Source of the DNA: Halopiger djelfimassiliensis
Lineage (GTDB): Archaea; Halobacteriota; Halobacteria; Halobacteriales; Natrialbaceae
Assembly (NCBI RefSeq): GCF_000455365.1
Contig: NZ_HG315686.1
Coordinates: forward strand, 116,695 to 180,694
DNA length: 64,000 nt
Direction of reading: 5' to 3'
Positions 1 to 8,111 of the stretch are shown piece after piece. The translations under genes were made by a program, and so were the position numbers. Position 1 is the first letter of the stretch, and every line of letters begins with the position of its first letter. Below the pieces are notes generated by a model that was not told the DNA's origin, did not search any database, and worked only from the letters and a program-made list of their open reading frames with translations.

Positions 1-1
1 G

Positions 2-490
2 GCGTTCGTTCGGGTCAACGTCCACGTCGGGACCGCCGCGACGGATCAGGGGGTGCTCGAGGGCCGGGCCCACGAGACGCTGCGCCGCCGCGACCGGATC
101 GACGCCGACGTCGCGATCCTCGCGGACGTGCACGTCAAACACGCGACGCCGGTCGGTGACCGGGACATCGAACGGACCGCCATCGAGACGGTCGACCGCG
201 GCAAGGCAGACGGCGTCGTCGTCTCCGGAGCCGGGACCGGGGTCACTACGCCGCTCTCGAATATCGAGCGCGTCGCCGATGCCCTCTCCGGCGAGTACGA
301 GCACGTCCCGGTGTTCGTCGGCAGCGGCGTCACGAGCGACACCGTCGGCGACTGTCTCGAGGCGGGCGCGGACGGCGTCATCGTCGGGACGGCGCTCAAG
401 GAGGGCGGTGAGACGACCGCCCCCGTCTCGCAGGATCGCGTCGAATCGATCGTCGCGGCGGCTCGAGAGAGCCGGCCGAACGCCGAATAA
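2..490 (+). CDS. BtpA/SgcQ family protein (5' truncated by window edge)
   Basis: The last 162 codons of a BtpA/SgcQ-type TIM-barrel protein are visible; the reading frame is open to the window edge, so the start lies outside. The segment begins with the conserved strand RVNVHVG followed by a TDQGVLEG stretch and contains the phosphate-site-like motifs VVVSGAGTGV (about residue 60 of the fragment) and VIVGTALKEGG near the end, as in the family. BtpA is linked to photosystem I stability in cyanobacteria; the archaeal role is not known, and a sugar or nucleotide related enzyme activity is possible. The next gene converges on it, with 8 nt between the stops. Identification is good, function is open. 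Confidence 0.8.
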   Translation, partial: AFVRVNVHVGTAATDQGVLEGRAHETLRRRDRIDADVAILADVHVKHATPVGDRDIERTAIETVDRGKADGVVVSGAGTGVTTPLSNIERVADALSGEYEHVPVFVGSGVTSDTVGDCLEAGADGVIVGTALKEGGETTAPVSQDRVESIVAAARESRPNAE

Positions 491-498
491 GCGACTGT

Positions 499-1740
499 TC
501 AGAGGCCGAGCAGTAACGGGCCGATCAACACGCCCATCAGATGCACGCGCCGACACCGGAGTCGAAGCGGTACCAGTCCGATCGCGGTCGCAACGCCGAA
601 GACTACGACCCCGACGGCCCCGCCGAACAGGTACGACAGGCCGACCAATACCACGAGTACCGCGGTCGAGACCTTCCAGTACGGAAGCCGACCCACCAAC
701 TCGAGGTACGCGTCGCCGACGATGATGACGAGAACGAACCCGAACAGCCCGGCGAGGACGACCCCCACGAGCAGGACCGGCAACTCGAGGGGTGCGTTCA
801 CGCGGTCGAAGGCGACGAGGACGCCGGTGCGTGGCTGTCCGATCGCGACGAGCGCGAACAGGGCGAACACGGTATTGGCCGTATCGACGCCGCTCGTCGC
901 GACGATGTACCCCCGATCCCCGGACCGACCGGGAACGAACGCAAGGACGGCGACGGCGGCGATCGCGGCCGTAATCCCCGGCATGTAGCCGACGGCCGCG
1001 CCCGCGAGCGCGCCGGCGAGTGCCGTCGTCCCCACGAGCGGACCGGACACCGCGATCGCGTCTTCGTGCTGTGGTGGGAGTCCGCTCCCGCGGATCGCGT
1101 CGAGCAACATCGGTGCCCCGAACAGGCCGGCGAAAAGCGGTGCCAGCGTTCCGCCGGCTTCGAGGGGTGCATCCGTGGAGAGATCGAGTGCGACTGCTCC
1201 CAGTCCGGCGGCGAGGACGAACGAACACAGCCCCCCGATCCGAGCGTTCCACGTGCGTTCGGCGGCAAGCAGCGCGACGACCACCATCGCCAGCACGAGC
1301 GACAGGTGTCTCCGAACGATCGGATACGCGGCCGTCACACCCCGCGTGATCGGAACGGCGAGCGGCACCGCCCCGAGGACCGCAAGCAGGCTTCCGAGTG
1401 CCGACAGCCGGATCGCTTCAGGCCCTCGTCCCTCGAGGACCATTCGGTGACCCGGTAGCGCGGTCGCGGCCGTTTCGGCATCGGGGACGCCGAGGGCCAT
1501 CGCCGGGACGGCGTTGAGAAACGTATGGACGACGCCTGCCGAAAGCATCGCACAGCCAACCAAAAGCGGCGGGCCGGGGACCGACGGGGCGATCCCCGCG
1601 AGCAAGAGCGCGAAGTTGTTCGCGTGAAGTCCCGGGACGAGACCGCTGCAGCTACCGAGGAAGGCCCCCGCGAGAACCCACACGAGTACCTGTAGCGTCA
1701 GCGATGGATCGGTGACCAGTCCGGCTGGAACGGCGGCCAT
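499..1740 (-). CDS. TctA/DUF112-like tripartite tricarboxylate transporter permease
   Basis: A polytopic membrane protein of 413 residues with about ten hydrophobic segments. Near the N-terminus GSCSGLVPGLHANN matches the glycine/proline signature of the TctA (DUF112) family, and a second PGI-containing segment (GYMPGITAAIAA) sits in the middle. Bacterial TctA is the large membrane component of tripartite carboxylate importers; the archaeal members stand alone without TctB/TctC neighbours, as here, so the substrate cannot be read from context. The start at MAAVPAGLV is chosen because upstream in-frame codons encode a low-complexity Thr/Ser/Arg extension that is unlike a membrane protein N-terminus. 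Annotated elsewhere as TctA permease or DUF112 protein. Confidence 0.7.
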   Translation of the reverse strand: MAAVPAGLVTDPSLTLQVLVWVLAGAFLGSCSGLVPGLHANNFALLLAGIAPSVPGPPLLVGCAMLSAGVVHTFLNAVPAMALGVPDAETAATALPGHRMVLEGRGPEAIRLSALGSLLAVLGAVPLAVPITRGVTAAYPIVRRHLSLVLAMVVVALLAAERTWNARIGGLCSFVLAAGLGAVALDLSTDAPLEAGGTLAPLFAGLFGAPMLLDAIRGSGLPPQHEDAIAVSGPLVGTTALAGALAGAAVGYMPGITAAIAAVAVLAFVPGRSGDRGYIVATSGVDTANTVFALFALVAIGQPRTGVLVAFDRVNAPLELPVLLVGVVLAGLFGFVLVIIVGDAYLELVGRLPYWKVSTAVLVVLVGLSYLFGGAVGVVVFGVATAIGLVPLRLRCRRVHLMGVLIGPLLLGL

Positions 1741-1929
1741 CGGACGGTCTGGCCGCGGCCTGATAGATAAGTTCTCGGTCGGGTACGTGATCGACGGTGT
1801 GTGTCCGGCAGTCGATCGGCTCAGGCCGGTGAGTACAATACACGCAGCCAGCGTCGTCACTCACCGTCCGTGTCGAGCGTTCGCAAAAAATCGGGATTGA
1901 CGACTCGTCGTCGAAGCGACTGGTCCGGC

Positions 1930-2274
1930 TTAGCCGAAGAGCTCGCCGAGGCCTTCGCCGCTGGCCTCTTCGTCTTCGTCGTCGTCTTCGTCCTCGTCCG
2001 TCGTGTCCGGGACGTCGCTGGTCTCCTCGGCTTCCTCCTCTTCGCCGCCGGCTTCGGCGGCCGCGGCACCGCCTGCGGCGGCTCCGCCGGCAGGGACCGC
2101 AGCAGCCTCGGAGACTGCCTCGTCGATGTCGACGTCCTCGAGTGCGGCGACGAGCGCCTTCACGCGGGACTCTTCGACGTCGACGCCGGCAGCGTCGAGC
2201 ACGTCGGTGAGGTTGTCTTCGTTGATCTCTTCGCCCGTTTCGTTCAGGATGAGTGCAGCGTATACGTATTCCAT
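1930..2274 (-). CDS. rpl12: 50S ribosomal protein P1/L12 (archaeal stalk protein)
   Basis: A 114-residue acidic stalk protein. The N-terminal helical dimerisation domain ([19 protein letters not shown] onward, residues 1-60) is followed by an Ala/Gly hinge, a run of Glu/Asp, and the conserved C-terminal tail ending GLGELFG, which binds translation factors. It forms dimers on L10 in the ribosomal stalk. It is last in the rpl1-rpl10-rpl12 operon, 22 nt after rpl10. The hinge plus acidic tail is longer than in non-halophiles, as usual in Halobacteria. Confidence 0.97.
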   Translation of the reverse strand: MEYVYAALILNETGEEINEDNLTDVLDAAGVDVEESRVKALVAALEDVDIDEAVSEAAAVPAGGAAAGGAAAAEAGGEEEEAEETSDVPDTTDEDEDDDEDEEASGEGLGELFG

Positions 2275-2296
2275 GTTTGGATCCTCCGTTGATTAG

Positions 2297-3337
2297 TTAG
2301 CCGAACATTTCGCCGAGCCCAGCGGCACCGTCACCGTCTTCGTCGTCTTCGTCGGTGTCGTCGTCTTCGGCCTCGGCGTCAGCCTGGTCGTCTGCCGATT
2401 CGTCTTCACCCTCGTCCTCGTCGGGGGCCGCCGGTTCGGCGGGCGCCTCGACGTCCTGCAGTTCCTCAGGCAGGGCTTCCTCGTCGTCGATCTGGGCCGC
2501 GAGCGCACGCAACTGTGCGTCGGCCTTGCTGACGAGGTCGGGCATCAGGTCTTCGTCCTCGATCGCGGCCTGCAGGCCGAGGCTCTTGGCCTCGCCCGTG
2601 GCCTTGGCGATAAGCGTCGGTGCCGTCGTCGCGGTCGGGAAACTCGCGTTGACCGAGAGGTTCCGAGCGCGGGCGGCAGCCGTCGAGACGTCGCTCCGGT
2701 AGGCGTCGACGTCGATGTCGAGGTCCTCGGGGTCGAAGAGTACGCCGTCGGCGACGACGGCACGAAGGTCGAGTCCGACCTCCTTGGGTTCGATCCCGAG
2801 TTCGTTGAGGACGTTCGCCAGGTCCGCAGAGACTTCCCCGCCGGCCTCGAGGACCGTCGAGTCCTCCATGACCTGAATCGAACCGTCCTCGATGCGCGCG
2901 TTGGCGCCGATGCTCTGAAGTTCGCCCACGAACGGTCCCGGATCGACACCGGTGTCGCCTTCGGGAATGACGATGTCGTTCGGGGCGACCTCGCCCTCGT
3001 TGATCGGGGCGGGCGTCTTCGACGCCTCGAGCTCTTTGTACAGCGTGAACGGATTGTCGTTCGTGCCAATAATTCCGACCTGCCCTTCGATGTGGTCGAC
3101 GAGATCGCCGAGTCCAGCAGCCTCCAGTGCACGGACCTGCAAGGTGTTGCGGCTGACGCGCAACTCCGCGGTGCCGTGTAGGTCACGGCGCATATCCTGG
3201 AGCTGTTTGCTCGGGATGCCGGCGATGCCGACGATACCGACGCTCTCGTAGCTCTCGATGAGCTCCTCGAGTTCGTCGACTTCCTCTTTCTTCCACTGGG
3301 GAAGGTTCTCGGTTTTGCGTTCAGCCTGTGCGCTCAT
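2297..3337 (-). CDS. rpl10: 50S ribosomal protein L10 (P0)
   Basis: A 346-residue L10/P0 protein. The N-terminal rRNA-binding globular domain ([30 protein letters not shown]) is followed by the archaeal insertion domain, helical P1-binding spine, and a very acidic C-terminal extension ending GLGEMFG, nearly the same tail as that of the neighbouring L12. It anchors L12 dimers and is part of the GTPase-associated centre. It starts 1 nt after the stop of rpl1, so translation is probably coupled. Size and architecture are typical for haloarchaea. Confidence 0.97.
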   Translation of the reverse strand: MSAQAERKTENLPQWKKEEVDELEELIESYESVGIVGIAGIPSKQLQDMRRDLHGTAELRVSRNTLQVRALEAAGLGDLVDHIEGQVGIIGTNDNPFTLYKELEASKTPAPINEGEVAPNDIVIPEGDTGVDPGPFVGELQSIGANARIEDGSIQVMEDSTVLEAGGEVSADLANVLNELGIEPKEVGLDLRAVVADGVLFDPEDLDIDVDAYRSDVSTAAARARNLSVNASFPTATTAPTLIAKATGEAKSLGLQAAIEDEDLMPDLVSKADAQLRALAAQIDDEEALPEELQDVEAPAEPAAPDEDEGEDESADDQADAEAEDDDTDEDDEDGDGAAGLGEMFG

Positions 3338-3338
3338 G

Positions 3339-3971
3339 TTAGGCCACCTCCACGGACGGCCCCATCGTCGTCTTCACGTAGACGGCGTCGATGTTCTGGG
3401 GCCCCTTCTCGAGGTCGGCGTGCAGGCGACGCAGGATGACGTCGATGTTGTCGGCGATATCTTCGGCATCCATATCCTCGGCACCGACGAGCGTGTGGAA
3501 CGTCCGGCGGTCACCCGAGCGAAGCTGCACGGTGTTTTTGAGCCGGTTGACGGTCTCGACGACGTCGTCGTCGGGCGAGAGCGGATCCGGCATCTTCCCC
3601 CGGGGACCGAGAATGGTACCCAGGTGCCGGGCGATGTCTTGCATCATCGCCTCTTCGGCGATGAAGAAGTCCGTCTCGTCTGCCATGTCTTTGGCCTCGT
3701 CGTCGTCCAGATCGGCCACGTCGTCCTCCGAGAGGACCTCGTCCGCGACCTCCTCGGCACGGACTGCGGTTTCCCCTTCGGCGATGACGACGATTCGCGT
3801 CTCCTGCCCGGTTCCGGACGGGAGGACGACGGACTCGTCAACGCGGTTCGACGGTTCGTTCAGGTCAAGGTCGCGCAGGTTGATCGCGAGGTCCACCGTT
3901 TCGGTAAAGTTCCGATCGGGCGATTCCTCGAGTGCGCGAGCCACTGCGGTTTCAATATCCGAATCTGCCAT
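3339..3971 (-). CDS. rpl1: 50S ribosomal protein L1
   Basis: A 210-residue archaeal L1, the size expected. The motif [14 protein letters not shown] and the C-terminal stretch [21 protein letters not shown] are diagnostic. L1 forms the mobile L1 stalk of the large subunit and in archaea is also a translational autoregulator of its operon. The start at [10 protein letters not shown] is supported by a strong Shine-Dalgarno GGAGGTG four nucleotides upstream, itself partly inside a leader hairpin. First gene of rpl1-rpl10-rpl12. Confidence 0.97.
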   Translation of the reverse strand: MADSDIETAVARALEESPDRNFTETVDLAINLRDLDLNEPSNRVDESVVLPSGTGQETRIVVIAEGETAVRAEEVADEVLSEDDVADLDDDEAKDMADETDFFIAEEAMMQDIARHLGTILGPRGKMPDPLSPDDDVVETVNRLKNTVQLRSGDRRTFHTLVGAEDMDAEDIADNIDVILRRLHADLEKGPQNIDAVYVKTTMGPSVEVA

Positions 3972-3975
3972 CGTT

Positions 3976-4007
3976 CACCTCCGTAGTACGCAGGAATGCT
4001 CCTACGG
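3976..4007 (-). promoter_or_regulatory. rpl1 leader hairpin overlapping the ribosome binding site (candidate L1 autoregulatory site)
   Basis: On the minus strand the leader contains CCGTAG ... CTACGG, a 6-bp perfect inverted repeat (3981-3986 and 4002-4007) enclosing GTAGGAGC, and the closing stem runs into the Shine-Dalgarno GGAGGTG (3976-3982). Known biology: archaeal L1 represses its own mRNA by binding a mimic of its 23S rRNA site, and in haloarchaea the site lies in the untranslated leader. The match to the 23S L1 site is by eye and not aligned. Confidence 0.5.
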
Positions 4008-4058
4008 GTCAGTGAAACAGGCGATGCCTGTCTCTGTTGAAGGAAATGCTATGCGGAA

Positions 4059-4065
4059 CTTAAAC
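4059..4065 (-). promoter_or_regulatory. TATA-like box of the rpl1-rpl10-rpl12 operon
   Basis: Minus strand GTTTAAG, which would place transcription start about 25 nt downstream near 4035 and give a leader of about 60-65 nt, long enough for the hairpin described at 3976-4007. Confidence 0.45.
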
Positions 4066-4239
4066 CCGTCGAACTGGGATAGGACCGGGTTCGCACAACA
4101 TTTATTTCACCCGATAATGGCCCGAATACACTATTATCTATATTTTAACACGATGTGGCCGGGGCCGTTGTTCCGTCAATAAGCCGACGTAACGGCGCTG
4201 TATCACTGGTTCATCAGCTGACCGAAAGTAATATGATAC

Positions 4240-4866
4240 ATGATAGTGAAACAAATGGATATGTGGCCAGAGGGTTTATATACATCGAGTGATCCGGCAG
4301 GGCGGGAGTCCCTCGAGTATCTCGTGTACGGCGGCGGCCTCGATGCCTACCAGTCGTTCGATCCCATCATCAGGGTGGGGCTACAGTTTGCTGGAACGCT
4401 GGTCGTCGCACTGGTCGTCCTCGGGATGATTCAGGGGTACGGTCCACGTATCGTGGCCAAATCACGTCGAAGCCCGGTCATCTCGTTCTGTATCGGGCTC
4501 CCGGCAGTACTCGTCCTCGGCGGCCTCGCGAGTACCGGTTATCTGATCGTCGGCACCAGTCTCGGAACGTTCTTCGGCGTTCCGTTAGTCATCCTCGGCT
4601 CGACGGTGTTACCGACGGCGACCGCTCTCGGGTTCGTTGCGATCGGGCAAACGATCGGGGCGCGACTCGGACAGAACCAACTCGCGGTTGGCATCCTCGT
4701 CGGGAGTCTCGTCGGCGGTTTGGCCGCGTTCTCGTTACCGGCTACCGTCGCCGTCACCGCCCTCGCAGCGTCGCTCGGCGTCGGTGCCGGCGCTCGAGTA
4801 CTGTTCAACGCCGGGAGTTCGTCCAGCCCGGACGAACGCACCGTTCCACCTGCGAACAAGATTTAG
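4240..4866 (+). CDS. haloarchaeal multi-pass membrane protein, unknown function
   Basis: A 208-residue protein with about five hydrophobic segments, beginning around residue 46 (VGLQFAGTLVVALVVLGMIQ), then SFCIGLPAVLVLGGL, FFGVPLVILGSTVLPTATAL and a C-terminal pair; the tail is hydrophilic and ends in PPANKI. A RRSPVISFCIGLP loop follows the first segment. I recognise the type as a conserved haloarchaeal membrane protein lying between rpl11 and rpl1 but cannot assign a role. The start is uncertain: ATG codons exist at codons 1, 6 and 8, and a good TATA box (TTTATATA, about 4275-4282) lies inside the N-terminal region, so a GTG start near 4324 (at VYGGGLD) is a real alternative. Confidence 0.6.
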   Translation: MIVKQMDMWPEGLYTSSDPAGRESLEYLVYGGGLDAYQSFDPIIRVGLQFAGTLVVALVVLGMIQGYGPRIVAKSRRSPVISFCIGLPAVLVLGGLASTGYLIVGTSLGTFFGVPLVILGSTVLPTATALGFVAIGQTIGARLGQNQLAVGILVGSLVGGLAAFSLPATVAVTALAASLGVGAGARVLFNAGSSSSPDERTVPPANKI

Positions 4867-4908
4867 CTCCCGGCCGGCATATTGACGCGGCAACGTCTTT
4901 AGTGCCGA

Positions 4909-5043
4909 TTAGAACGTCATCACGTAGCCGTCCCAGTCGATCCGTGTTCTCGGGTCCACAGCCGTCTCTTCCCAGAACTGCGACCGCAGGGATCGGCGTC
5001 CAACCTCGTGCGGACGAATCCCTCGTGGCTGGTCACACGCGTT
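4909..5043 (-). pseudogene. possible 3' remnant of a protein-coding gene
   Basis: Minus-strand codons just before a TAA at 4909-4911 read QFWEETAVDPRTRIDWDGYVMTF, with haloarchaeal codon choice and an aromatic/acidic composition unlike random antisense. No start codon or recognisable domain exists upstream in the same frame before rpl11. It may be the tail of a lost gene or chance; I do not recognise the family. Confidence 0.2.
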
Positions 5044-5049
5044 CAAAAA
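5044..5049 (-). terminator. T-tract terminator of rpl11
   Basis: On the minus strand, about 50 nt after the rpl11 stop codon, GATCG is followed by six T residues (TTTTTTG). Archaeal termination commonly needs only such a T tract. Confidence 0.45.
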
Positions 5050-5095
5050 ACGATCGTGACCGGCGGCGGCCGAACTCCGATTCGCGTCGACGCGG

Positions 5096-5584
5096 TTACG
5101 CTTCGGCCCCGTCGACCAGTACGTCGTCGTACTCGCCGCCGTCGACCTTTTCCTTGAACTCGCGAGCGTCCTCGCCTTCGATGGTCACACCCATCGAGGC
5201 GCAGGTGCCGACGACTTCCTTCGCGGCGTTTCGCAGGTCGTAGGCGAGCAGGTCGGGATGTTTCTGCTCGGCGATCTGTTTGACCTGTTCGACCGAAAGG
5301 TCCGCGACGAAGTCCTCCTGCGGTTCGCCGCTGCCGGTCTCGAAGCCGGCCTCGTCTTTGATCAGTTCCGCCGTCGGTGGGACACCGACGTCGATTTCGA
5401 AGGAGCCGTCCTCCTCGTACTCGACGGTAACGGGGACTTCGGTGCCGTCGAACGCTTCCGTCTGGTCGTTGATCTCCTGTACGACCGCCTGTACGTCGAC
5501 GGGCGTCGGTCCGAGCTCGGGACCGAGCGGCGGGCCAGGATTGGCCTGCCCACCCGGAACGAGCACTTCGATGGTTCCAGCCAT
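5096..5584 (-). CDS. rpl11: 50S ribosomal protein L11
   Basis: A 162-residue archaeal L11. The N-terminal domain contains VLVPGGQANPGPPLGPELGP, the proline-rich signature of L11, and the C-terminal rRNA-binding domain contains VKQIAEQKHPDLLAYDL and VGTCASMGVTIEG. It binds the GTPase-associated rRNA and contacts elongation factors. It is transcribed apart from rpl1-rpl10-rpl12, separated by a membrane protein gene on the other strand. Upstream spacing suggests a leaderless transcript (see the TATA box at 5607-5614). Confidence 0.97.
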   Translation of the reverse strand: MAGTIEVLVPGGQANPGPPLGPELGPTPVDVQAVVQEINDQTEAFDGTEVPVTVEYEEDGSFEIDVGVPPTAELIKDEAGFETGSGEPQEDFVADLSVEQVKQIAEQKHPDLLAYDLRNAAKEVVGTCASMGVTIEGEDAREFKEKVDGGEYDDVLVDGAEA

Positions 5585-5606
5585 ACCCGTGAAAACCCGT
5601 GCGCGA

Positions 5607-5614
5607 GTTTTAAG
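5607..5614 (-). promoter_or_regulatory. rpl11 TATA-like box (leaderless promoter)
   Basis: Minus strand CTTAAAAC centred about 26 nt before the rpl11 ATG, so transcription should begin at or within a nucleotide or two of the start codon; no Shine-Dalgarno is present. Confidence 0.5.
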
Positions 5615-5695
5615 GGTTGCTTTTTCGTGCAGTCTTCGCCTGTGACGATCTGACGCACCCTCGGGAACGGCCGCTACGAGGGGTTTCGACCGGTC

Positions 5696-6004
5696 TCACT
5701 CGGCCTCGACGCTGTCGGTGCGCCAGTCCGCAAACGACTCGAGAACGTGTTGCTCGTCGAATCGCTCGATGCAGGGGACGTCGTACGGATGGATCGTCTC
5801 GACTCGAGCGACGAGGGCGTCGTAAGCCTCGTCCGTCGTCTTTGCGAGCAGGATTTCCTCGTCGTCGTGGTGGATCTCACCGTCCCAGCGATAGGTCGAT
5901 GTCGCGGCAAGTCGGTTGACACAGGCTGCAAGCTGCTCTTCGACGAGCGTTTCGGCGATCCTGTCGGCGTCGGCCGGCGGTGCCGTAATGTAGACTGTGG
6001 GCAT
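5696..6004 (-). CDS. cutA: CutA1 family divalent cation tolerance protein
   Basis: A 102-residue CutA1 protein. Diagnostic motifs are MPTVYITAPP at the N-terminus, EEQLAACVNRL, TYRWDGEIHHDDEEILLAKT and HPYDVPCI. The family forms trimers with a ferredoxin-like fold; it was linked to copper tolerance in bacteria, though its molecular role is unsettled. The start at ATG 6004 gives the standard family length; in-frame codons upstream are arginine- and serine-rich and not part of the fold. Confidence 0.93.
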   Translation of the reverse strand: MPTVYITAPPADADRIAETLVEEQLAACVNRLAATSTYRWDGEIHHDDEEILLAKTTDEAYDALVARVETIHPYDVPCIERFDEQHVLESFADWRTDSVEAE

Positions 6005-6071
6005 GGTCGCGGCTACGCTCGAGACGGCAAAAAGACTCCGTACTCGCCGTGGGGTCGGAGAAGCGGTCGCG

Positions 6072-6257
6072 TTACTGTTCGCCGATCGGGTTGAACGTGC
6101 CGTTGATGTCCCACTCGTGGATGCAATGTGGGTTCCCGGCCTGCTTTTCGCCGTTCTCCCGGGCGATTTGCCAGGCTTCGAGCTCGTCGTCCCACTGTTC
6201 GGCTCGGCCACACGTTTCACATACTCTTGCGGTTGGTTTCCGTACCTGTGCGCTCAT
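6072..6257 (-). CDS. HEWD family small zinc-finger-like protein
   Basis: A 61-residue protein with VCETCG near residue 13 and a second putative metal site around PHCIHEW, and the family-naming sequence HEWD (IHEWDINGTFNPIG) near the C-terminus. The pattern CxxC ... HCIHEWD suggests one bound zinc. The family is restricted to Halobacteria and uncharacterised. It lies between cutA and the acidic repeat protein gene, all on the minus strand. Confidence 0.8.
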   Translation of the reverse strand: MSAQVRKPTARVCETCGRAEQWDDELEAWQIARENGEKQAGNPHCIHEWDINGTFNPIGEQ

Positions 6258-6410
6258 TGGTGGCTGTGTGTACTGAACGCATATAACAGTATTCGTGTGG
6301 GGCGATCGCTATCCGTGGCCGAGATCGCATGACCCGCTGCGGATGATCACGGACTCTCGTTCGGTGGCCCGCTCTCGAAAACGGAAACCGGGAATCGGCG
6401 TCTGTGGGGC

Positions 6411-7733
6411 TCAGGCTCCAGTGACCGACGCCGTCGCGTCGACGGTCGCCGTTTCGTCAGTTTCGTTGACTGGGTCGTCGGTTTCGACCGGCCCGTCGTC
6501 AACTGGTTCCTCCGCCATCGGCCCATCGGCGCTGATGACGAAGACGGACACCCGCTCGAGCGTCACGCTGAGGTCATCGTCCTCGACGGGCTCCTCGTCG
6601 ACCGGCTCTTCCTCGGCCGGTTCTCCGTCAATCGGCTCCTCTTCGACCGGCGGTTCGGTAACGTTTTCGTCGACTTCGTCTTCCTCGACAGGCTCCTCGT
6701 CACTCACGACGTGAATCGTCGCCTGATCGATACCGATCTGTATCCGATCGCCGTCAAGTGGCTCCCCCTCGAGTTCATCGTCATCGAACTCGTCGTCCTC
6801 GAATTCGTCCCCGCCACGTAACACGACGATGGTCGCCTGATCGATAGCAACATCATCCTCGAGTTCGTCGTCCTCGAGTCCGTCGTCGAGTTCGTCATCC
6901 TCGAGTTCGTCATCCTCGAGTTCGTCGTCCGGTTCGACCGACTCGTCGTCAACTGGTGCGTCCGCTTCGAGTCCGTCGGAGTCGACGAAATTCGCCTGAT
7001 CGATGGTAATCTCGAGTGGGACTTCCTGAACGACTGCGTCCTCAGTCGTGTCGGATTCATCGTCCTCGAGCTCGTCGTCTTCGGCGACTGAATCAGCGCT
7101 ATCCTCGAGCATCACGAAAACGGTTGCCTCCTGAAGCGTGAGTTCCCGATCCGAATCGGCTCCGGCGGGTTCTGCTCCCGATTCGTCTTCGGTGACGACG
7201 AAAATCGTTGTCTCGCCGATTCGATCCTCGTCGTCGGTGTCTTCTTCGAACCCGTTCTCTTCCTCGAAGACGTCGTCTCCCTCTCCAAACTCGTCTTCTT
7301 CTTCGATGATGTCGTCCTCTTCCTCGAAGACGTCGTCTCCCTCTCCAAACTCGTCTTCTTCTTCGATGCTGTCGCCCTCTTCCTCGAAGACATCGTCTCC
7401 CTCTCCAAACTCGTCTTCTTCTTCGATGATGCCGTCCTCTTCCTCGAAGACGTCATCTTCCGTTCCGAAACCGTCCTCTTCGAACACGTCTTCCTCTTCG
7501 ATGACGTCGTCGTCCGTCCCATCCTCATCGAGTTCCTCGTCCGCATCATCGTGATGGCCGGTAACGACGAGCGTTGCCCGGTCGATAGTGATGTGTAGTT
7601 CACCATCCGTGGGATCATCGCCCTCCTCTTGGGTGGTGCTCGTTGCGGCCGGGGTCGCCGAAACCGCCATTGCTCCACCGGAACCCAACATCAGTACGAC
7701 GACGGCGACGATCAGTATGTTGCGTACGCTCAT
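6411..7733 (-). CDS. secreted, extremely acidic repeat protein
   Basis: A 440-residue protein beginning with a Sec-type signal peptide (MSVRNILIVAVVVLMLGSGG, likely cleaved after about residue 22-24). The mature part alternates short beta-strand-like units, such as ELHITIDRATLVVT, ELTLQEATVFVML, PLEITIDQANFV, VAIDQATIVVL, IQIGIDQATIHVV and LSVTLERVSVFVI, with long linkers that are almost entirely Asp and Glu. A 20-residue segment of the type EEEDEFGEGDDVFEEE is repeated three times in tandem. There is no C-terminal membrane anchor or PGF motif. I do not recognise a family; a calcium- or cation-binding cell-surface or matrix protein is one inference. No operon partners are evident. Confidence 0.75.
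   Translation of the reverse strand: MSVRNILIVAVVVLMLGSGGAMAVSATPAATSTTQEEGDDPTDGELHITIDRATLVVTGHHDDADEELDEDGTDDDVIEEEDVFEEDGFGTEDDVFEEEDGIIEEEDEFGEGDDVFEEEGDSIEEEDEFGEGDDVFEEEDDIIEEEDEFGEGDDVFEEENGFEEDTDDEDRIGETTIFVVTEDESGAEPAGADSDRELTLQEATVFVMLEDSADSVAEDDELEDDESDTTEDAVVQEVPLEITIDQANFVDSDGLEADAPVDDESVEPDDELEDDELEDDELDDGLEDDELEDDVAIDQATIVVLRGGDEFEDDEFDDDELEGEPLDGDRIQIGIDQATIHVVSDEEPVEEDEVDENVTEPPVEEEPIDGEPAEEEPVDEEPVEDDDLSVTLERVSVFVISADGPMAEEPVDDGPVETDDPVNETDETATVDATASVTGA
7261..7461. repeat. 60-bp in-frame tandem repeat, 3.3 copies
   Basis: Three nearly identical 60-bp copies begin at 7261, 7321 and 7381 (each starts TCCTCGAAGA), differing at a few positions; a fourth starts at 7441 and diverges after about 20 bp. 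The repeat is inside the acidic secreted protein gene and adds 20 residues per copy, so copy number can vary without frameshift. Confidence 0.9.
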
Positions 7734-8111
7734 GCCTCGACCGGAACAACACCTGTCTTGATTCTTAAACCACTACTGCCATTACAGTGATCAATTTTCT
7801 ATTCCGCCGTGAAACACCCTCGAGTCCCGTAGAAACAGCTAGTTACGGATAATTCGGAATGCTATCAATGATGCGAAACGGAGCGAGAGAGCACGTGTTC
7901 TCGCTCTCGTATCATCGACTCTATGAGACGGTTCGAACGGCGGAGGAGAATCACGGCTTTCAACGCGATGCCAGCGGCGTCCCTGCCGAGAAGTATCGAT
8001 GGACGTCGGTTCCAACTCCCCGTTACTCGGCCAGTCGTTCGGGATCGGTCTCCAACCGTTCGTTGGAAACGATCGAACGAGCGGACTGGCAGGGTTTCGT
8101 GACCGTCCGGA
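7734..8111. other. intergenic region with an 8-bp hairpin
   Basis: No convincing gene. A GAGCGAGA / TCTCGCTC inverted repeat with a 10-nt loop lies at 7881-7906, downstream of pckA and upstream of the acidic protein gene; it lacks a T tract. An open frame on the plus strand at 7859-8131 has no family resemblance and runs into the end of pckA. Confidence 0.4.

Noticed and set aside
7261..7461. Regular 60-bp repeats that could suggest a CRISPR array
   Set aside because: Repeats are contiguous without variable spacers and keep the coding frame of the acidic protein.
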